64,000 bases of DNA from Diploptera punctata (GCA_030220185.1 JASPKZ010002337.1:2079501-2143500); one strand, 5' to 3'; numbered from the stretch's first letter, positions 28,515-37,231 are shown. The notes: generated by a model not told the origin, from the letters alone. Translations and numbers: made by a program.

Positions 28515-28965
28515 AGGTACGAAATAACACTATGAGCTTTATTTTAATTGGGGCTCAGCAGCCTTGAAACATATGCTCGACAAAAATAACCATAAGAGGT
28601 AACAGTGTACAGACAAAATGTCTTAATTATTAAATCTGACTTGTTTTGACTCACCTCATATTTCTTGATTTTTATGCAAAATTACTTAAACAGTTAGAAA
28701 AACCTAAGGAACTCACAATTTGGGAGAACATTTACTTATGCAAGAATAAAAAGAAATCTATGAATTTCGAAATTCCCGGTGAAAATGAGAGGGGATTGAT
28801 TTGGAAGTTCATCGGTCAGCCAACTGAGAGTGCAGAAATCAATTTGCAGGAGGGACAACTGCAAGACGGCAGTTGTGATGCATCGAGAATGTCACAAATT
28901 CAGTGATGAAACCTAGGTCTGCATAAAAATCAAGAAATATGAGGTGAGTAAAAAAAAACTCCAAT
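28515..28965 (+). mobile_element. Penelope-type fragments
   Basis: A partial end (28519-28600) keeps GAAACAUAUGCUC but no CUGANGA box. Then 28625-28965 encodes LLKQLEKPKELTIWENIYL, MNFEIPGENERG and LIWKFIGQPTESAEIN on the plus strand. It is flanked by inverted gactcacctcatatttcttg and its complement, so the tail sits inside a foldback. Confidence 0.6.
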
Positions 28966-29507
28966 TTAATTACTTGTCTTTTGTTCTATAACTACTTAAA
29001 TTTTGCGTTTCATCTGTATAATTCATTTGTGGACACCCTGTACTGTTCTCAAATTAGTTTAAAAAAATAAATATGAAGGATTTAATAATGTAAAGATGTA
29101 CAAAATTTTGCCAATCTATGACTCAATTATATGGTATAAGTGAATCTTAAAATTTGCATAGAAGATTTTAAAATATATAAGTATGCATATTAGTATATTT
29201 ATATTTAAATGTGATACTATAAGACTGGGAGTGGGAGAAATCTGAAAATAATGGGGATCATTTATAATTGGTAGTGATGCTTCTGACATAATCACTGATG
29301 TTCATTACTAGGGCTAGGATTTTTACGATGTAGCATACACTTTTTGGTAAGACTGATATGTCCCTTAAATATATGTAAATGCTTGTTATGAAAAAACTAA
29401 TTTAAAGTAAAGTAATATTTAATTTTAGGAAGTTATATTTTGAGGTTATTTTAATTATATTATTTTTGGTCTGGACATCTTACCTCAATATTAATGTTGA
29501 TTTGTTC

Positions 29508-29548
29508 TTGGACATGTTTCAAAACAATTCTCTGTTTTATCTTCAGCT
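29508..29548 (-). ncRNA. Hammerhead ribozyme-like motif (left arm)
   Basis: Minus strand: CUGAAGA (29546-29540), an extra U, stem II AAAACA/UGUUUU with a GAGAAU loop, GAAA, stem III AC/GU, GUC. It lies directly after the endonuclease stop codon region. Confidence 0.55.
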
Positions 29549-29566
29549 TTCCCAGACTGGTTTTAT

Positions 29567-29940
29567 TTATGTTGCATTATGTTGCACCACCTGGATGTCG
29601 ATGTCAGCTCCATCCTGTGGTTGGCCAAAGAACCTCCAAACAAGGTCACCCTCCATCGGAATATCAAAATTCATAACTCTGTTTCTGTTCTTCTGAATAT
29701 AAATTTTTTCCCAAATAGTCAGCTCGTTTGTATTTTCTAACTGTTTTAATAATTTAGTGTCTGAATTTATATTATGTTTTTCAGACCAAACATGAGCAGC
29801 AACTGCAGATTTTTCAATTTCTCCATTTTTAATATTTCTTATGTGTTCTTTGGTTCTAATTTTTAGGTTTCTTTTTGTTTTCCCTATATATATCTTTTCA
29901 CAACCCATGCATTCAATTTGATATATTCCTGACTTTTTAT
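29567..29940 (-). pseudogene. Penelope GIY-YIG endonuclease, C-terminal part
   Basis: The open frame reads KKSGIYQIECMGCEKIYIGK, RNLKIRTKEHIRNIKNGE, KSAVAAHVWSEKHNIN, LTIWEKIYIQKN, MNFDIPMEGDLVWRFFGQ and a stop at 29567. GIY and YIG are 13 residues apart, with an Arg-rich helix after. ECMGC and the two later His (AAHVW, EKHNI) give the Cys-Cys-His-His pattern known from Penelope endonucleases. These nick DNA for retrotransposition. The reverse transcriptase is not present. The ORF upstream of GIY (to 30064) is inverted tail read backwards. Confidence 0.8.
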
Positions 29941-30094
29941 TTATATTCAGAAGAACAGAAACAGAGTTATGAATTTTGATATTCCGATGGAGGGTGACCT
30001 TGTTTGGAGGTTCTTTGGCCAACCACAGGATGGAGCTGACATCGACATCCAGGTGGTGCAACATAATGCAACATAAATAAAACCAGTCTGGGAA

Positions 30095-30135
30095 AGCTGA
30101 AGATAAAACAGAGAATTGTTTTGAAACATGTCCAA
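30095..30135 (+). ncRNA. Hammerhead ribozyme-like motif (right arm)
   Basis: CUGAAGA (30097-30103), an extra U, stem II AAAACA/UGUUUU with a GAGAAU loop, GAAA (30123-30126), AC/GU, GUC with predicted cleavage after 30132. It is the inverted twin of 29508-29548. Confidence 0.55.
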
Positions 30136-30555
30136 GAACAAATCAACATTAATATTGAGGTAAGATGTCCAGACCAAAAATAATATAATTAAAGTAAAGT
30201 ACTTTGTTAAGTCATATTTATGCTTGTTTGGCCTTTCCCATATGATAGAGCATATTTTAGCAACTTAATGGTCATATTTTCACACTGAAAAAGTAAAAAA
30301 AAAAAAACTTTTTTGATATAATTTATTTCTTCCATGTTCATTAAAGTTGTTAAATTTATAGAATTACATACCACATTGTTTTCTGGAATATGATAAAATC
30401 TTCTTTGAACTTAAGAAAAATCATTATGAAATTTAGAAATTCAGTTGATAAATTTATTTGTTGAAATTCTCTCAATAATGATTGGTATAAATCTGTGGAT
30501 TTAATTAAAAATTTAAATTATAATTCTTTATCCCTCACCTCATAACCAGTTTTCT

Positions 30556-30599
30556 GATGATACCGGTTTCAAAATCTAGGTGGTTTCATCTTCAGTAAT
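30556..30599 (-). ncRNA. Hammerhead ribozyme-like motif
   Basis: Minus strand: AUUA, CUGAAGA (30595-30589), an extra U, stem II GAAA/UUUU, GAAA, stem III AC/GU with a CG loop, triplet GUA, then UCAU. UCAU pairs with AUUA with one mismatch. Confidence 0.5.
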
Positions 30600-30770
30600 A
30601 TCTTGACTGATGTTACATTGATCAGGAGTACTATTTCTTACTCCCTCTGTTGTTGGACCAATGAACCAACAAATTAAACCCAGAAAAATTAATTTGATTC
30701 GGAGGTTCATTGGTCCACCAACAGATGGAGTAAGAAGCAGTTCTCCTGAACGACATAACATCAGTCGAGA

Positions 30771-30815
30771 TATTACTGAAGATGAAACCACCAAGATTTC
30801 AAAACTGGTATAATG
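30771..30815 (+). ncRNA. Hammerhead-like motif overlapping the ORF end
   Basis: UAUUA (30771-30775), CUGAAGA (30776-30782), an extra U, stem II GAAA/UUUC, AAAA in place of GAAA, stem III AC/GU, triplet GUA with predicted cleavage after 30810, then UAAUG, giving a 5 bp stem I. The coding frame TEDETTKISKLV runs through it. The stop codon UAA (30811-30813) starts right after the cleavage point. Confidence 0.45.
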
Positions 30816-30860
30816 AGAAGACTGGATATGAGGTAAGGTATAAAGAATTTTAATTTAAAT

Positions 30861-31555
30861 CTACTTACTTTTCCTATTTTGTTTAAATTCACAATATGGA
30901 CTTTCCCATAAGCACCAATAAGCAAGCATCTTTATTTCTTCACGACAATCAGCAGTTATTGATTATTGTTGAAGTTAAAAGTGTATGTAGTATAATCAGG
31001 AAAAAAAAAAGCCTACAGTAAAACAAAATTTTCAACAGTTTATGTTTAAATATGGTGAAAAAAAAAGTGATTTCAACTGATGGGAAAATATTATTTTGTA
31101 AATTGTACAATGTAAGAATAACCACATACAGATAATTTAACTTTATTCTTTAAAAACAAAAATAAATTTGTCCAGAACTGGAACATGTTACACTTAATAT
31201 AACATCAAGAGAATTTAATGTTCAGTAAGATGCAACAACAGAAAAACATACATTAAAAAATGGTGAACATAAAATTGATAAAGTTTTTATTTTACAACTG
31301 TAATTACAATGTTGTTAAGTCTTATGTTTTGTGTTTAAATTCATATTTTTGTAAATTTAGGTTATAACAACATATCTTTTGTTGATATTTAGGTCATAAA
31401 AATCCTAGCCCAATTAATTACAAATACTACACATTAATTATAGAATAACAGTAAGGTAATAAGATAGGTACCAAGTTCTACATAAAGTTTGTAATTTTGT
31501 ATTCACAATCACACATCGTCCAGTACTCATGCACATCTATGGAGCCAGTACTCAA
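30861..31555. other. AT-rich stretch, nothing recognised
   Basis: No coding potential, element end or long repeat recognised. It would be the 3' untranslated and flanking region of the minus-strand gene if the exon at 31560-31639 is real. Confidence 0.3.
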
Positions 31556-31559
31556 CGTA

Positions 31560-31639
31560 CTACACATCTGCACATGTGGAACTGTTCAGGTATGCTATCA
31601 TCTTCCTAGTTGGGAAATATTTACCTTCACCAGAGGATT
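31560..31639 (-). CDS. Possible alternative terminal exon of the 36506-37231 gene
   Basis: Acceptor attgtttcag on the minus strand, then a frame ESSGEGKYFPTRKMIAYLNS followed by STCADV and a TAG stop (31562-31560). The phase fits a join from 36523 through the 9-base exon at 32035-32043. Supported only by splice-site quality and frame. Confidence 0.25.
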
Positions 31640-31739
31640 CTGAAACAATAAGAAAACAATAATTAATTACAACCAGGAATTATCAACACTTTTGAAATTC
31701 ATATTAAAGCACCGTTGAGGTTATGTAATGAAATGTTAA

Positions 31740-31990
31740 ATATATAATTTTTACCTGGTAAGTCAGTCGTCCTCAACTAAATTATTAAACTTCTTCAAGT
31801 TATTCTAATATGGAGGCCTTTCGAAAACAATGTTTCATCTTCTGCATTTTAACTGGAATTAATCAGTTCCAGTTAAAATGCAGAAGATCGAATATTGTTT
31901 TTGAAAGGCCTCCATATTAGAATAACTTGAAGAAGTTTAATAATTTAATTGAGGACGACTGACTTACCAGGTAAAAATTGTATATTTAAC
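31740..31990. repeat. Foldback of a variant Penelope-type subfamily
   Basis: Arms acctggtaagtcagtcgtcc (31755 on) and the complement near 31970 match for over 90 bases. Each arm contains a ribozyme-like segment (stem II GAAAC/GUUUUC, GAAAGGCCUC), but the box reads CAGAAGA in the left arm and CAGAAGA with a changed continuation in the right. Confidence 0.5.
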
Positions 31991-32034
31991 ATCTCAACCA
32001 GGAATTAGATACACAAAGAAATTAATATGTTTAC

Positions 32035-32043
32035 CTTGACCAC
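32035..32043 (-). CDS. Possible 9-base microexon or short terminal exon
   Basis: Minus strand: gagttttttcag, then GTGGTCAAG, then a GTAAAC donor. Joined after 36523 (phase 1) it restores the cysteine codon TGT and reads CGQ. Without its donor it would read on as GQGKHINFFVYLIPG and stop. Speculative. Confidence 0.2.
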
Positions 32044-32159
32044 CTGAAAAAACTCTGTATATAAGAACAAAATGAAAAATTGTTTTATACAAAAGTCATC
32101 CAACTACGAAGGGAAAATAATACTCATCGTTAGTGAATTTTGTAGTGTTAGTTATTAAC

Positions 32160-32570
32160 CAGATACGAATAAAATATTTTAAAAGAATATAAAAATGAGT
32201 ACCTGATAAATCAGTCGTCCTCAATTAAAATAAAGTCCTGTTTGAAAAACTTCATGAAGTATTTAAAAATATGAAGGCCTTTCAAAACCATGTTTTATCA
32301 TCTGATTCATAAAAACAAGTTTGAAAAACTTCATCAAGTGGTTAAAAATATGAAGGCCTTTCAAAACCATGTTTGCATCAGAAGATGAAACCTGGTTTTG
32401 AAAGACATTCATATTATTAACCATTCGACGAAGTTTTTCTGCATCAGAAGATAAAACATGGTTTTGAAAGATCTTCATATTTTTAACTACTTGAAGTTTT
32501 TCAAACAGAACCTTTTTTAATTGAGGACAACTGATATATCAGGTACTTATTTTATATTTTTTAACATTTT
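32160..32570. repeat. Complex foldback of the same variant subfamily
   Basis: Several partial units carry ggcctttcaaaaccatgttt or its inverse, near 32275, 32355, 32395 and 32460. The outer ends (gtacctgataaatcagtcg and the inverse near 32535) are complementary. The ribozyme-like box is again CAGAUGA or CAGAAGA. Confidence 0.45.
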
Positions 32571-32639
32571 ATTACTTAACCTCAACAGTGCTTTAAAATG
32601 AATTTTAAAGTAAAGTAATCAATGGAAAAGATAATTTTT

Positions 32640-32720
32640 TTTTCTTCCTGAACTAAGAATTGAACCCTGCACCTTCAGCTTTCTGTGCTGATACTCTGAC
32701 CACTGAGCTAATTCAGGCTA
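32640..32720 (-). repeat. tRNA-like SINE remnant
   Basis: Minus strand: cctgaattagctcagtgg followed by a B-box-like ggttcaattctta. A decayed tRNA-derived repeat; the following sequence to 32860 is not recognised. Confidence 0.4.
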
Positions 32721-32869
32721 CATTCCCATCCAAGCATAAATCCTCCCTTTACCTTACTGTCTTGGTCCTACATTCAATGCAATGAATCATCATTCACAAA
32801 TACACAATGAATGGCTTCTACATTCAGACGACATGAAGGGACTTCACACAGCTACAGCATTATTTATTA

Positions 32870-33065
32870 AATTAATATTAAGAAGCTAAAGCTATTACTA
32901 TGAAATAAGTAAATTAATGAACACAACTAAACTATTGTAATCAATCAATGGTAAAGAGAAAAACAATTTTTTTACCAATGATTACAACAGTTTGTGTTCA
33001 TTAAATGACTTATTTCAATCATAGTAATAGTTTTAGCTTCTTCATATTAATTTAATATGAATACT
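32870..33065. repeat. Long hairpin
   Basis: Arms of about 85 bases (ttaatattaagaagctaaag at 32870 and its complement ending near 33060) with small mismatches. No ribozyme core and no coding. Confidence 0.5.
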
Positions 33066-33139
33066 AACTTTGTATTTTTTCTATGATGCATTAATTAAGC
33101 ACTCCAAGAATGTATCAAAATTGTAAATATAACATTTTT

Positions 33140-33310
33140 ATTAAATCAATGCCACCAGGTTGTCATACGACATTTATGATATTTTCTCATGGCATGATGT
33201 ACTTGTAACCCACATCTGAGGTTGGGACGCCTGAAAGGCAGGGTTATGCTGCCCCAATGGTATGAGAAGTGATGATGATGGTAATGATGCACCAAGAGAG
33301 GCCTTAAACT
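33140..33310 (-). mobile_element. SINE 3' segment (as in 38021-38215)
   Basis: It shares caatgccacc-ggttgtcat, cacatctgaggttggg and ctgccccaatg with the left part of 38021-38413, where this segment lies behind a family D SINE. No head here. Confidence 0.5.
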
Positions 33311-33329
33311 AAACTTAATCTAATAGAAT

Positions 33330-33575
33330 CTTATTAATGGAAACATAAAATGGTCATAGAGGAGCAGTTCATTGGTCTGTTCAATCTCCTGATCTTACAC
33401 TATTGGATTTTTTCTCTGGGAAGTTATTAAACATATTGTCTATCGAGAAATTCTGACAACTCCAGAGAGTATACAGAACCATATTGTGCATGCTTGTAAT
33501 TCCATTCAGCTGGTAACAGTGGAGAAATCAATCTCATTCATTCAGCAATTGGACATGTGTGTCACTTAAAATAGT
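33330..33575 (+). mobile_element. Mariner-like transposase C-terminal remnant
   Basis: Reads IGFFLWEVIKHIVYREILTT, PESIQNHIVHACNSIQL, similar in layout to 57035-57310 (DFYPWGHLKRIVYAVP). Decayed. Confidence 0.5.
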
Positions 33576-33731
33576 CATCAGTTTGAGCACTTAATGTGAA
33601 TGTTCTACTGTTCATAATTCATATGAGTAGTACTGTAATATGGCAATAATAATCCCACTTTATCTTTTCATTAACAACTATTTAATTAAGTTATTTAGTC
33701 TGTATATTCTTACCTCTTATGGTTGTTTCCG

Positions 33732-33773
33732 TTGGACATATGTTTCAAGGCTTGTTAGCACCATCTTCAGCAA
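33732..33773 (-). ncRNA. Hammerhead ribozyme-like motif (left arm)
   Basis: Minus strand: UUG, CUGAAGA (33770-33764), an extra U, stem II GGUGCU/AGCCUU with one mismatch, GAAA, stem III AC/GU with an AUAU loop, GUC, then CAA pairing with UUG. Confidence 0.55.
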
Positions 33774-33788
33774 TTACAGACTCTGTAA

Positions 33789-33830
33789 TTGCTGAAGATG
33801 GGGCTAACAAGCTTTGAAACATATGTTCAA
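33789..33830 (+). ncRNA. Hammerhead ribozyme-like motif (right arm)
   Basis: UUG (33789-33791), CUGAAGA (33792-33798), an extra U, stem II GGGGCU/AGCUUU, GAAA (33816-33819), AC/GU with an AUAU loop, triplet GUU, then CAA (33828-33830) pairing with UUG. Complete core and a 3 bp stem I. Confidence 0.58.
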
Positions 33831-33882
33831 CAAAAACAACCTCTTAATATTTTATTTTAGGAAGTGATATTTTGAGGTTATT

Positions 33883-34135
33883 TTAACCCATTCAACTCAG
33901 AAGACGAGGTACACTCGCTTAACTGTGCCTGTTACATATATTGCAATTTTTCTACATCCCTTGGCAGGGTAATGTTTTGTTAACATTTATGAATAATAGA
34001 GGAATGTGTTTTGGTCTTCACCGTTATCATTTGTTCGTTTTGAATATCTGAAAATATACAATATAATTTACAGTGATTTAAATCTGGTTTCTGGGGAAGT
34101 GAACTGAGCATTTAAACCTGAAGTGAATGGGTTAA
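33883..34135. mobile_element. piggyBac-type MITE nested in a Penelope end
   Basis: TTAACCCATTC and GAATGGGTTAA form inverted ends including TTAA. The Penelope terminal sequence continues across it: gaggttattttaa before and ttaattaaattattttt after. Same family as 12951-13267. Confidence 0.75.
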
Positions 34136-34330
34136 TTAAATTATTTTTAGTCTGTTTATCTTACTTCAATATTAATGTTGATTTGTTCTGGAACATGATT
34201 TGATTATATCACAATGCTGACGATGATTATGATATAATCGAAACATGTTCAAGAACAAATCAACATTAATATTGAGGTAAGATGAATAGACTAAATATAA
34301 TTTAATTAAACCTCTTAATGTTACTTCCTA
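34136..34330 (+). repeat. Penelope-type foldback end
   Basis: Arms cttacttcaatattaatg and cattaatattgaggtaag enclose a ribozyme motif. It ends cctcttaatgttacttcc, the inverse of the terminal motif. Confidence 0.6.
34215..34252 (+). ncRNA. Hammerhead ribozyme motif with exchanged stem II
   Basis: UG, CUGACGA (34217-34223), an extra U, a perfect 6 bp stem II GAUUAU/AUAAUC with a GAU loop, GAAA (34240-34243), AC/GU with an AU loop, GUU with predicted cleavage after 34249, then CA pairing with UG. The flanks equal those of 16345-16382, but stem II is entirely different in sequence and still pairs. Confidence 0.62.
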
Positions 34331-34899
34331 TTGTATTAAAAAAATTATATTTATTAGTTGGCACATTGAGACACATTTTTGAACAGGTCTAATTAATGCA
34401 TCAAAGAAAAAATATCTAGTGTCATTGAAGAAAACAAAGTTAGTATTCATATCTTGTTAATAAATAATGCTACAAAGTTTACTAACCATCACTATTATTT
34501 CCGCCTTTAAGTCGGACAACTTTTGTATAAAACAATTTTTAATTTTGTGCTTGCGTACAAAGTTATTTCAGATGGTATAGGCTCAACTCTGGAAAAACAA
34601 GCTAATATAAATTGCAGGACACTTGTCATCCCAACTTCTCTCAAAAAGGTTAAACAAAATATATATATAAAGAGGTGATTCTACCAGTTACAGTACATGT
34701 ATACAAAACATGGCCTTTTATTCTAGGAGAGAAGAAAATATGAGTAATTGAGAATAAAATTTGTGATAATTTAATGGATGCACACTCCTGCACGTATTTC
34801 CTTCTGACTCTGAGCTTTTGTGTCAACTTAGGGCAGAATAGGGCCAAAGGAAAGGTTGTAGTCCCTCCTTGAAGCATTGGGATCAAGCCAAACAAATGG

Positions 34900-35695
34900 C
34901 ATTATGAGTCATGAGTAGGGAGCAGATTTTTATGTTCTAAAAGTTAAAATTGCAACATAATATAGTGATAATAATTAATTTAACAAGTCTTTATATCCAA
35001 TCAAAATAATTTTTTATAATATAACTTACAAAGTGTTTCTTAATAATTTTTGTGTGGGATCTAGCAATATTACATTTATATTACACAACTTAAGTCATGC
35101 ATCGTAGCCGAGTGGTTAAGGCAGGAAGCCTTGGCGCAGAGCTACGGGAATTGCGCTGGTTTGAGTCTCCATGGGGGAAGAAATTTTCTCATGGTATTTC
35201 GGCCAATATGGGACCAGTGCCCACCCAGCATCGTGAGGCATTTAGGTAGCTACAATAAGTAGCGGCTCTAGGTTGAGAAAAAACCAGCTATAACAGCTAA
35301 GGGACTTGACATGCTGACCACCATGTCACCCCTACACTGGCTGGATGATCATCTACCTCTGTGATTGACACATGTGGATGATAGGCTAAAGGCCTTCTAG
35401 GCCTGTCGCGCCAGGAGTTTTTTATTACACAACTTACTTTTAAATTAAAATAAAATAAATAATGTTCTATTTACATTATTTATTTTTAATTTAAAAATAA
35501 GAAGTCTGATATAAATGTAGTATTACTACGTAGATCCCACACAAAGTATTGAGAAATATTTTTTTGTAAGTTATATTACAAAATAATCAGTTGATTGCAT
35601 ATAAAGACTTATTACATTAATTTTATCACTATACTATGTGCAATCTTAGCTTTTAGAACATAAAAATCAGCTCCCTATTCATGAGTGTGAATGCA
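34900..35695. repeat. Long inverted-repeat element holding a SINE
   Basis: Arms of about 190 bases (34905-35090 and about 35500-35695) share gagcagatttttatgttcta and gtgtgggatctag-type segments in inverse order. A related outer segment is at 47645-47677. A family B SINE occupies 35095-35412. The stretch 34331-34900 to its left is unrecognised. Confidence 0.55.
35095..35412 (+). mobile_element. tRNA-derived SINE, family B
   Basis: The tRNA-like head (cgtagccgagtggttaaggc, ggtttgagtctccatggg) is followed by ctcatggtatttcggcc, catcgtgaggca and ccctacactggctg. Other copies: 41455-41788 and 45859-46200. The end (aggccttctaggcctgtcgc) differs from those copies. Confidence 0.75.
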
Positions 35696-35999
35696 TGACG
35701 TGTGTCAAACCAGGAACACCATAACAGACCACATATCACCATAGAGTAGATTTCATCTCATTCATTTCTTAAGTAAATATGGGTAACAACTTTGTTTTCT
35801 ACAACAGCACTCTGTATTTTTTCTTCAATGTGTTAATTAACCACTCCAAGACCTGTTCAAAAAGTGTCACAATGTGCCATTCTAATAAATAGAACCTCAT
35901 TAATGGAAACAAAAACTGGGATTATTTTGTACTTAAATACAACGTTATTTAGGGAGGTTAAGATAAATTGGTGAATGTCACCACATCGGTTGTTAAGAG

Positions 36000-36290
36000 G
36001 ATTGAAAATCAAACACTTATATGGTATGGCCATGTACAAAGAATGGAAAATGAAAGATGGCCAAAAAAAAAATGTATACCAATGGTCACCCCCTGGAAGA
36101 AATAAACATGGTAGACCTAGATGGAAATGGAAAACCTACGTCAGAACAATAATGGATGATAGGAATTTAGAAGAGGGAGATTGGAATGATAGAGATAAAT
36201 GGAAATTGAAGACGGCAAACCTATGTGGGGGAAAGCCAAATAAAAAGATAAATTGGACATCCTGTATAAGATCCTGAAGCAGCAATTTCA
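36000..36290 (+). mobile_element. LINE 3' tail
   Basis: LIWYGHVQRMENERWPKK in two frames, then YQWSPPGRNKHGRPRWKW, DDRNLEEGDWNDRDKWKL. A basic LINE tail with one shift at an A run (36061-36070). Confidence 0.6.
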
Positions 36291-36505
36291 GACCCACCAC
36301 CTTTAAAACCCGTTCGCGACAGGTTACCATAATTATAAACTTTTAAAAGCACGAAAAAGCAACTCGCATGCCTCATATTAGCAGCATTTTCCTGAAGAAA
36401 TAATAAAAATACGTGTTACGATAAGTAACCAATGCAATACCAAGAAAATAAAAGTTGAAATACGACAATATTTAAGTATTACCTGTTCTAAGCAAACCAT
36501 TTTTT

Positions 36506-37231
36506 TCACCAGGCTTCTTTACACTGACCAAATATGTCTAATTTCTTTCCAGAATCACATCTTCTTCGTAAGGAAGGTGTTCTAATTATACTATCTGGAC
36601 CTACATCCTTGCAAACTCCATTGAGAAATAATTTATTCTCACCACACTCGACCGTTGTATTTTCTGTCACGTCTTTTGAGCTCTCTGTAGTTAAATTTTG
36701 TTCATCATGAGCTGTTGTTTCTTCTGTCGTTTCTGTCCTTTCATAATTTTCAACATCAATTTTTAATTGTTTCACTAAAGAAATCTTGTTTGATTTTTTT
36801 ACAGTGTCTTCTGTGTAATTATAATTTATACTGTAATGATTCCCGCGGAATATTTCTGATATCGAAAAACTCGGAAACTCTCCGTTACTTAGTTCATTGA
36901 ATACCTCATTAGTTCGTTTATTTTGTTGAAATATCTCATTGCTTACTCCATTGTTTTTAAATTCTTCATTACTTCTTCCTTTTGTTTGATATCCCTCATT
37001 GTTTCGTCCATTTTGTAAAATATTAGGCCTGTTAATATAATTGCTAATGTCGTTGTTGATCTTCAAAATGTCGTTTTCTTTAATAGCATTATGTTTGGGT
37101 TTCAGCCAATTGAAGTATTTATCACTGTTTTGTTTATAATCTACTTTATGTACCGGCCAAGATATGACCGAATACGGGTATATTAAAGATGTACAGATAA
37201 AAATGTAAAATACCGATGTTCGAGAAGACAT
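36506..37231 (-). CDS. Candidate secreted protein, 241 codons, unknown function
   Basis: The first ATG in frame (37231-37229) starts MSSRTSVFYIFICTSLIYPY, a plausible signal peptide. The middle is Asn/Glu-rich with a loose repeat of about 13 residues (NEGYQTKGRSNEEFK, NGVSNEIFQQNKRTNEVF). An acidic Thr-rich stretch follows, then two cysteine pairs: VECGENKLFLNGVCKDV and RRCDSGKKLDIFGQCKEAW, then TGA. The C-x7-8-G-x-C pairs suggest small disulfide loops. A donor (GTAAAG) at 36522 could bypass the stop and join exons near 32.0 and 31.6 kb. Another donor at 36482 with acceptor at 36392 gives a short 3' untranslated intron. I do not recognise the family. Confidence 0.6.
   Translation of the reverse strand: MSSRTSVFYIFICTSLIYPYSVISWPVHKVDYKQNSDKYFNWLKPKHNAIKENDILKINNDISNYINRPNILQNGRNNEGYQTKGRSNEEFKNNGVSNEIFQQNKRTNEVFNELSNGEFPSFSISEIFRGNHYSINYNYTEDTVKKSNKISLVKQLKIDVENYERTETTEETTAHDEQNLTTESSKDVTENTTVECGENKLFLNGVCKDVGPDSIIRTPSLRRRCDSGKKLDIFGQCKEAW

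Larger units (their letters stand above)
29402..30201 (-). mobile_element. Penelope-like element with inverted tails, best-preserved endonuclease
   Basis: A 13-base duplication ttaaagtaaagta (29402-29414, 30189-30201) bounds an insertion of 774 bases. The left arm (29415-29700) and right arm (29940-30188) are nearly perfect inverted copies of the element tail. The single-copy centre encodes the endonuclease. This clearly shows the family layout: coding end, ribozyme, terminal acttcctaaaattaaatatt, with an inverted partial copy at the 5' side. Confidence 0.8.
30500..30860. mobile_element. Penelope-type foldback with coding tail
   Basis: Outer arms aaattataattctttatccc and its near-complement (about 30828-30858) flank two inverted tails. 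Plus strand: LIRRFIGPPTDGVRSSSPER, ISRDITEDETTKISKLV. Minus strand: WFIGPTTEGVRNSTPDQC, ISQDITEDETT. Both ribozyme motifs overlap the final codons. Confidence 0.65.
33690..33882. repeat. Penelope-type foldback
   Basis: Arms cttatggttgtttccgttgg and cattatg-type inverse meet at a 10-base loop (33774-33788 region). Each arm has a complete ribozyme motif on its own strand. The right end has attttattttaggaagtg, the terminal sequence, followed by a piggyBac-type MITE. Confidence 0.6.

Noticed and set aside
28519..28600. Hammerhead motif
   Set aside because: GAAACAUAUGCUC and a possible stem II are present, but there is no CUGANGA box.
29947..30177. Plus- and minus-strand ORFs with identical sequences at 29466-29696 and 29947-30177
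   Set aside because: They are reverse reads of the inverted Penelope tails, not proteins.
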